Of a DNA stretch of 64,000 bases, positions 59,241 through 64,000 are shown piece by piece (positions within the stretch are counted from its first letter, which is position 1; each line of letters begins with the position of its first letter). This DNA comes from Eumeta japonica (lineage: Eukaryota; Arthropoda; Insecta; Lepidoptera; Psychidae), in the NCBI GenBank assembly GCA_005406025.1, contig BGZK01000083.1:620001-684000 (forward strand), read 5' to 3'. The notes beneath the pieces were generated by a model, which saw only the letters and a list, made by a program, of their open reading frames with translations, had not been told where the DNA came from and made no database searches. The position numbers and the translations under genes are program-made.

Positions 59241-62200
59241 CCTTTGCATTGTCATGAATATTTTAATACTTTTCAGAGAACCGAATGCGGCACACTCGTT
59301 TTTGTATAGGCGAATTGGTTTTGGTGTAAGATTTATACGATACATGAGGTTTTGGGGGTGATATTAATAGGTGATTTTGTTATTGATGCATAGAGACGTT
59401 TATAATAAAAAATACGGTCCTAACTTGTTCATATGTTTTGAAAAATATTACCTTATCATTTGAATTGTTCTCTTTGTTGTAATTTTATACTTTATAACGA
59501 TAATTCTTGTATCGTTTGCGGTTGCCTTTGCTTATAATTTTAGATACGATGAGGGTAAATTTGAGAGTTTCAGATATAGATTATATATATGATGTATTGT
59601 TAAAGTAAATCCGTACGTGTTTTATATTCCCATTATTGAGTCCCCTAGTCTTCCGTACCTCATTTTTGTACAAAGTATTGCAAATTTTTAAAATAATACT
59701 AATAATATAATATATATTAGGTCCCATATTAAAATTTCAAGTATGTACCTACGCTCGATATGATGGTTTTTGAGAAAACTTTCGCGATGAGTATACGAAT
59801 ATTTTTTGTACTTAATTATTATAAAATTGAATAAAAAATTTACACTATTTTTATTTATCATTAAATATATACAAATATAAAATGGAATTAGAAACTTGGC
59901 TGATAGAAAGAAAAATTAAAAAGTTATGAACAAGTTAGGACTGGCAAAATATTGATATTTCTAACTACTATAAATCAACAGTTAAGTAATTACATGTAGT
60001 TGTAAGCCTGTATGTTTTAACTGACGCCTCTAGTAGTTTACGTCCTTTTTATTTTCCCTTTTCGCAGTCAGGCTTTCTTTTCGATTGCGTTTATTTATTT
60101 TATTTTGAAATACGGAAATAAATAATTTATTTATTCATATGTCTTCAGGTTCACAACTATAAGCTCTCTGTAACAAGGCTCTGCTGTAATCGGAACAAGA
60201 AATAATTCACCTTATAATTTTCCGAAAATTTAATATAATAATATTATATGATTAAAAACTTTAATAATTGTTTTTGTTTCATCTACATCTAGATGAAATA
60301 AAAACAATGATTGATGATTGCAATCAAACACATACGAGTGATAATTGATAAAAACAACTATTATTTGTATGACAATGTTTTATATTTGTTTCTTGTGACC
60401 TTGACGAAACACAAGATGCAATAGATGTGTAGAATGAGAAATTCATGAATCAAGAAAAAACGGACAGACAGTAACGGTTTTTATTTAAATAAAAATATCT
60501 GATACTTGACAGCGAGAGTAAAAGGCGATCATTGAGCTTCGATCTTTCATGGACACTACATGAATTCTCATGGAAATTAAATTAAATTTTGAAAGTCACA
60601 TACTTGAGTCTGTTCACAACTGTTCTTATAGCCTAAAAGGCCGTACGCTGAAACTTAACTCAAATTTCACTTCACTAAACTTCTCTCAAACAACTCAGCA
60701 GAGACAATTTTCATTTTGAGGAACCTTTTAATTTAAATGCGATTAACGAAGAGCACTTAAATACTTATAAGAGTGATCCTTATATGTTGTTAATTGGTAA
60801 CATCTACGAATAGAGTTCGTTCTCGTTTACATTTTTTTTATTTGCTGTTAAAATCTCATTTTACGCAGTATTATATAAGTTAAAATTATTTTGTAATAGA
60901 GATACATAGAACAGTTATCTCTGAAATTAGTTTGAGTTAACTCGGAACCACGCTTACATTCGCGGGCTATTCAAATGATAAAGACAGCCTACCTTTCGAG
61001 ATTTATCCAATATTTATATGTGCATAAAGTATTAAAAACATTCATTATAGGAATGTAACATTATTATTATTAATAAATAATTCTATTTTCACAACACAAC
61101 TACAAGTAAACAGCAACTATATCATCTTATTTAGTTTCAATTTTCATAATGAAAATAATTATGTATTGCTATCGTTTTTACTACAGCCACACAGTTTAAT
61201 TATTTGCACCTTGGTCTACAATTATTTTCATTTCGTAAAACTATAATAATTATCTACTTATGTCTCTGGAAATTAAATTATCAGCTAATACAGATTTTAT
61301 AGTCAGTCGGGTCAAATGTTATTTCTTCCATCAAACACATTCATTTGAAAGAAATAATCTTCTCTTGAATAATAACGAAGACGGCGTTTGCTGTAGATCT
61401 CTTTGTGAAATGTGAGTAACGAATAATACAATTATCACTATTGTTGCTGAAACAATTGTGATAAATATCAATTATAGGCATAATATTTTGCTTTAAATTG
61501 AACAGGACACTTAAGCATTGTAATTTACTTAATCTATATAAGACAGTTTACCTAAAAAAACTAAATTCGTTATGATGAAGGCTAAAATTTTGTAAAATTC
61601 ATCAAAACATCCTCGAAACTGTGATTCCGTGGAGACCGAACCTTCTCTGTGTAACCAAATTTCCTGACATTTCTTTCTAAGGTTATCTCGGATAATTATT
61701 CCATTTTTATTTAGCTATTTTTTGGCTATTATTTTGCAATTTCTAATAATAAATATTGTGCTTCATTGCAAAGATAATGATGATTGTACTGTAGTTGCAC
61801 ACATAATTTAGCCAAAATGTAATACATTTCCCGATAACGTTTCATTCACACGTAGAAAATACCATTTTCATTATGAGAGGCATCTCAGTGGCACATAATT
61901 CGAGGCGCACTTAAATTTGAGAGCTCTTTAAACTTGATGTTTGAAAATTTGAAATCTTAGTTGAAAGGCGTCTCAAATAGTCAAGCAAGTGTTCGGCCGT
62001 AAAATTGGTGAATCGCGTTTGAGTTTGTTTAAGCACTGGAGTTTGTATCAGACTTTGTGATCCTCAAACCCTGTATAAGCTTTGTTACGCTGACACAGTA
62101 TTTAGATCATGATTTTTAAAACAAACCAAAACTCTGATTCAACGAATTCATAATGAGCGATATTGCTCTTACATTACTCCATATTCAGGGAATAGGGTTA

Positions 62201-62791
62201 TATTAAAGATAGGGCATTTTAGTAATAATAACCTTTTAGAAAATATGGTTCCTTGTAAGCTGAACTTTGCATCTTTACTATTGGGAATTATTAAGAGTGT
62301 AAGTATCATTTAGAGTAAATCAAAGTATCAAAGCTAGGTCTGACATTGCGTGCAGTTGCCTCTCACAAGAAAGCAAGCGTTCAATTGACATTACTCAGTC
62401 TACAAGTCTACTAACTATTGGTTAATTCTTCTTAAACCAGTTAAAAAGACTCTGCCTTCATTACAAAAATTTACCACGTAGATACCTTCAATAATAAAAT
62501 AATATGTAATAATACTGTTTGTAATAAGATCGTTTCGGCCAGTATAATTATGAATCCTTTTTATGTCAATTTAATAGCATTTAATTTAATAATTTGTGCA
62601 TTACACAGCTATCCAATTTGTACTTCATTGAAAATCGACGTTGTGGCGTCATTCTGTGAAGTGTAGAGGTACTGCGACTGATGCTGTGTGAAGTTAATTT
62701 TGATCACCGAGACACGTATAAGTTGTAATATAACGAGTATTGTAGTGACTGATAGGTATTTGGGTGAATTAAATATTTTCTTTTTTCTTTC
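59241..62791. other. intergenic, no gene recognised
   Basis: AT-rich with one notable hairpin: arms 60267-60285 and 60290-60308, 19 bp with one mismatch and a 4-nt loop. No gene, array or transposon end is supportable. Confidence 0.5.
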
Positions 62792-63165
62792 ACTATTCCA
62801 AAACAAATTGATATACACTAAGAAGTAAACAATAATTGCGTATTCTTCTACAACTTAGTAATTAATTTATTTTTTCTACTCATCAATATGTAGGCACGAT
62901 GTATGTGTTTACCGCGCAAGAAGGTAGGTAGGTGGTAGGTACCTACCTTCTTGCACTTCAAATTTAACTCAACACATACCTATGAATAACAAACAATGAC
63001 CAAAATATTTTTTTGAATTCTCCTAAGTAAAATGAAATAAAAATATTAGACTACTTAAAAGTCAATCAAATTATTAACATAATATAATGTAGTTATAATT
63101 ATTGTTGTTTTTGGGGTCGGTGTCTGTTGCTAGAGATATATTGTATTGTCCTTGGCTAACACCAG
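62792..63165 (-). repeat. dispersed repeat, copy B (inverted partner of 9767-10126)
   Basis: Reverse-complement match to copy A over about 370 bp with scattered substitutions and small indels. Unique to this copy is a perfect 14-bp hairpin, GCAAGAAGGTAGGT (62916-62929) against 62941-62954, expanding an AGGT-rich segment. The 69-codon open frame over 62609-62818 overlaps only its edge and is not considered a gene. Confidence 0.88.
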
Positions 63166-64000
63166 CAGTTCGATAAAAGAAAAACTAAAAGTGTCAAGTG
63201 CGAAATAAATCTATTAACTTGGGCCTTGAGAATGAACGTAAAGCAACATATGTCTAAGTTGAAAAAGGTATATGGATTTTAAATGGTTTAATGCAATTAG
63301 AATAAAATTAAAACATATATATTTTGAGAGAAAATAAGTTAAAAGTCTCTAAATAATATATTTAATTTTATTAATTGCGATTACCCTTTATGAAATGCTC
63401 AAATTATAAGGCTCGGATAAATAAAAAAAAAACAAATAAAATACGTTTATTTAGAAAGGTAGAGAGATAATAAAAAAGAATTATATAAATAGAGTTTCCG
63501 TAATTTTATTCTCGTCGTAGAAAATTATACTATGATAGAGAATACCCGGTTCCCGAATAAATTTCGTAAATTTTTTTTAATTAAAAGGGACTCAGCCCTC
63601 CGACTTCGTCCTTTGTCATTTTAATTCGACAAACTTTTTCGTTGTCTGTTCATTCATTGTGATTCTAATTTCTTATTTTTTAATTTTCAATTCGGTCTTT
63701 ATACATTTTTGCCTTCATTTATTAATCGGGGTTGGAGTTTAATACATAATTAATTGAGTTTCGATGTTTCAGAAAGACATTGCATAATTATAATGCACAT
63801 TCCAATACAATAAAGTTGTAGAAATAAAATCGTTTATTTAATCTAAAGTTGCCTATTAAGAAGAGAAATGGTGGCCGGTTGCTCAGAGTTTTATTTCAGA
63901 ATTTAAATTTATTAAAAACTTTTTAAAATTACTGGATTTATTACTAGAGTCCTTATAATAATATAACTAATAAAATAAATTATATACTGTTAATTGTTAG
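63166..64000. other. intergenic, no gene recognised
   Basis: AT-rich. A slightly GC-richer stretch at 63588-63660 (GGGACTCAGCCCTCCGACTT) has no frame or repeat that I can identify. Confidence 0.5.

Overview
The window is animal nuclear DNA, and insect DNA best explains it. It is AT-rich and almost free of long open frames. It has GT-AG introns and is littered with decayed transposons. The mix points to Lepidoptera: a Helitron with a classic moth/butterfly-type terminus, several mariner relics, a dispersed repeat beginning AGGGTTCCGTA, tRNA-derived SINEs and a DM9-repeat gene. The order is an inference; the eukaryotic nature is not in doubt.

One protein-coding gene can be reconstructed with confidence. 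It lies on the minus strand from 52813 (ATG) down to 36343 (stop) in four coding exons of 4, 203, 150 and 87 nt. They join in frame to a 147-residue protein with two DM9 (DUF3421) repeats. Introns 1 and 2 are about 9.8 and 6.0 kb and are full of mobile and repetitive DNA. These include a reverse-transcriptase relic (44.8-45.9 kb), a tRNA-derived SINE ending in two hairpins (48.4-48.7 kb), a mariner relic (51.1-51.7 kb), a 337-bp hAT-type element with a perfect 8-bp target duplication (52.3-52.7 kb), two copies of one TIR element (37.6 and 41.6 kb) and a 105-bp-period tandem array (38.9-39.7 kb).

Left part (1-27 kb): no gene was recognised. It holds degenerate ATCG-type hexamer repeats, a two-copy 184-bp tandem repeat, a complete but dead mariner with TIRs and TA duplication (6578-7789), a second mariner fragment (10.74-11.25 kb, minus) and a 1.08-kb Helitron (25998-27074) carrying a Pif1-like helicase tail. 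Middle part (27-36 kb): a 173-bp fold-back element, perfect palindromes, a U2 snRNA-like sequence (33278-33390) followed by a 120-bp tandem array and strong GC hairpins, and another mariner scrap. Right part (53-64 kb): dispersed repeat copies, a SINE, GC-richer islands, and a 370-bp repeat (62.8-63.2 kb) that is the inverted partner of one at 9.8-10.1 kb.

Several GC- and CpG-richer blocks of 150-500 bp stand out from the AT-rich background without coding signals. They may be regulatory or unique conserved DNA, but only cross-species alignment can show that.
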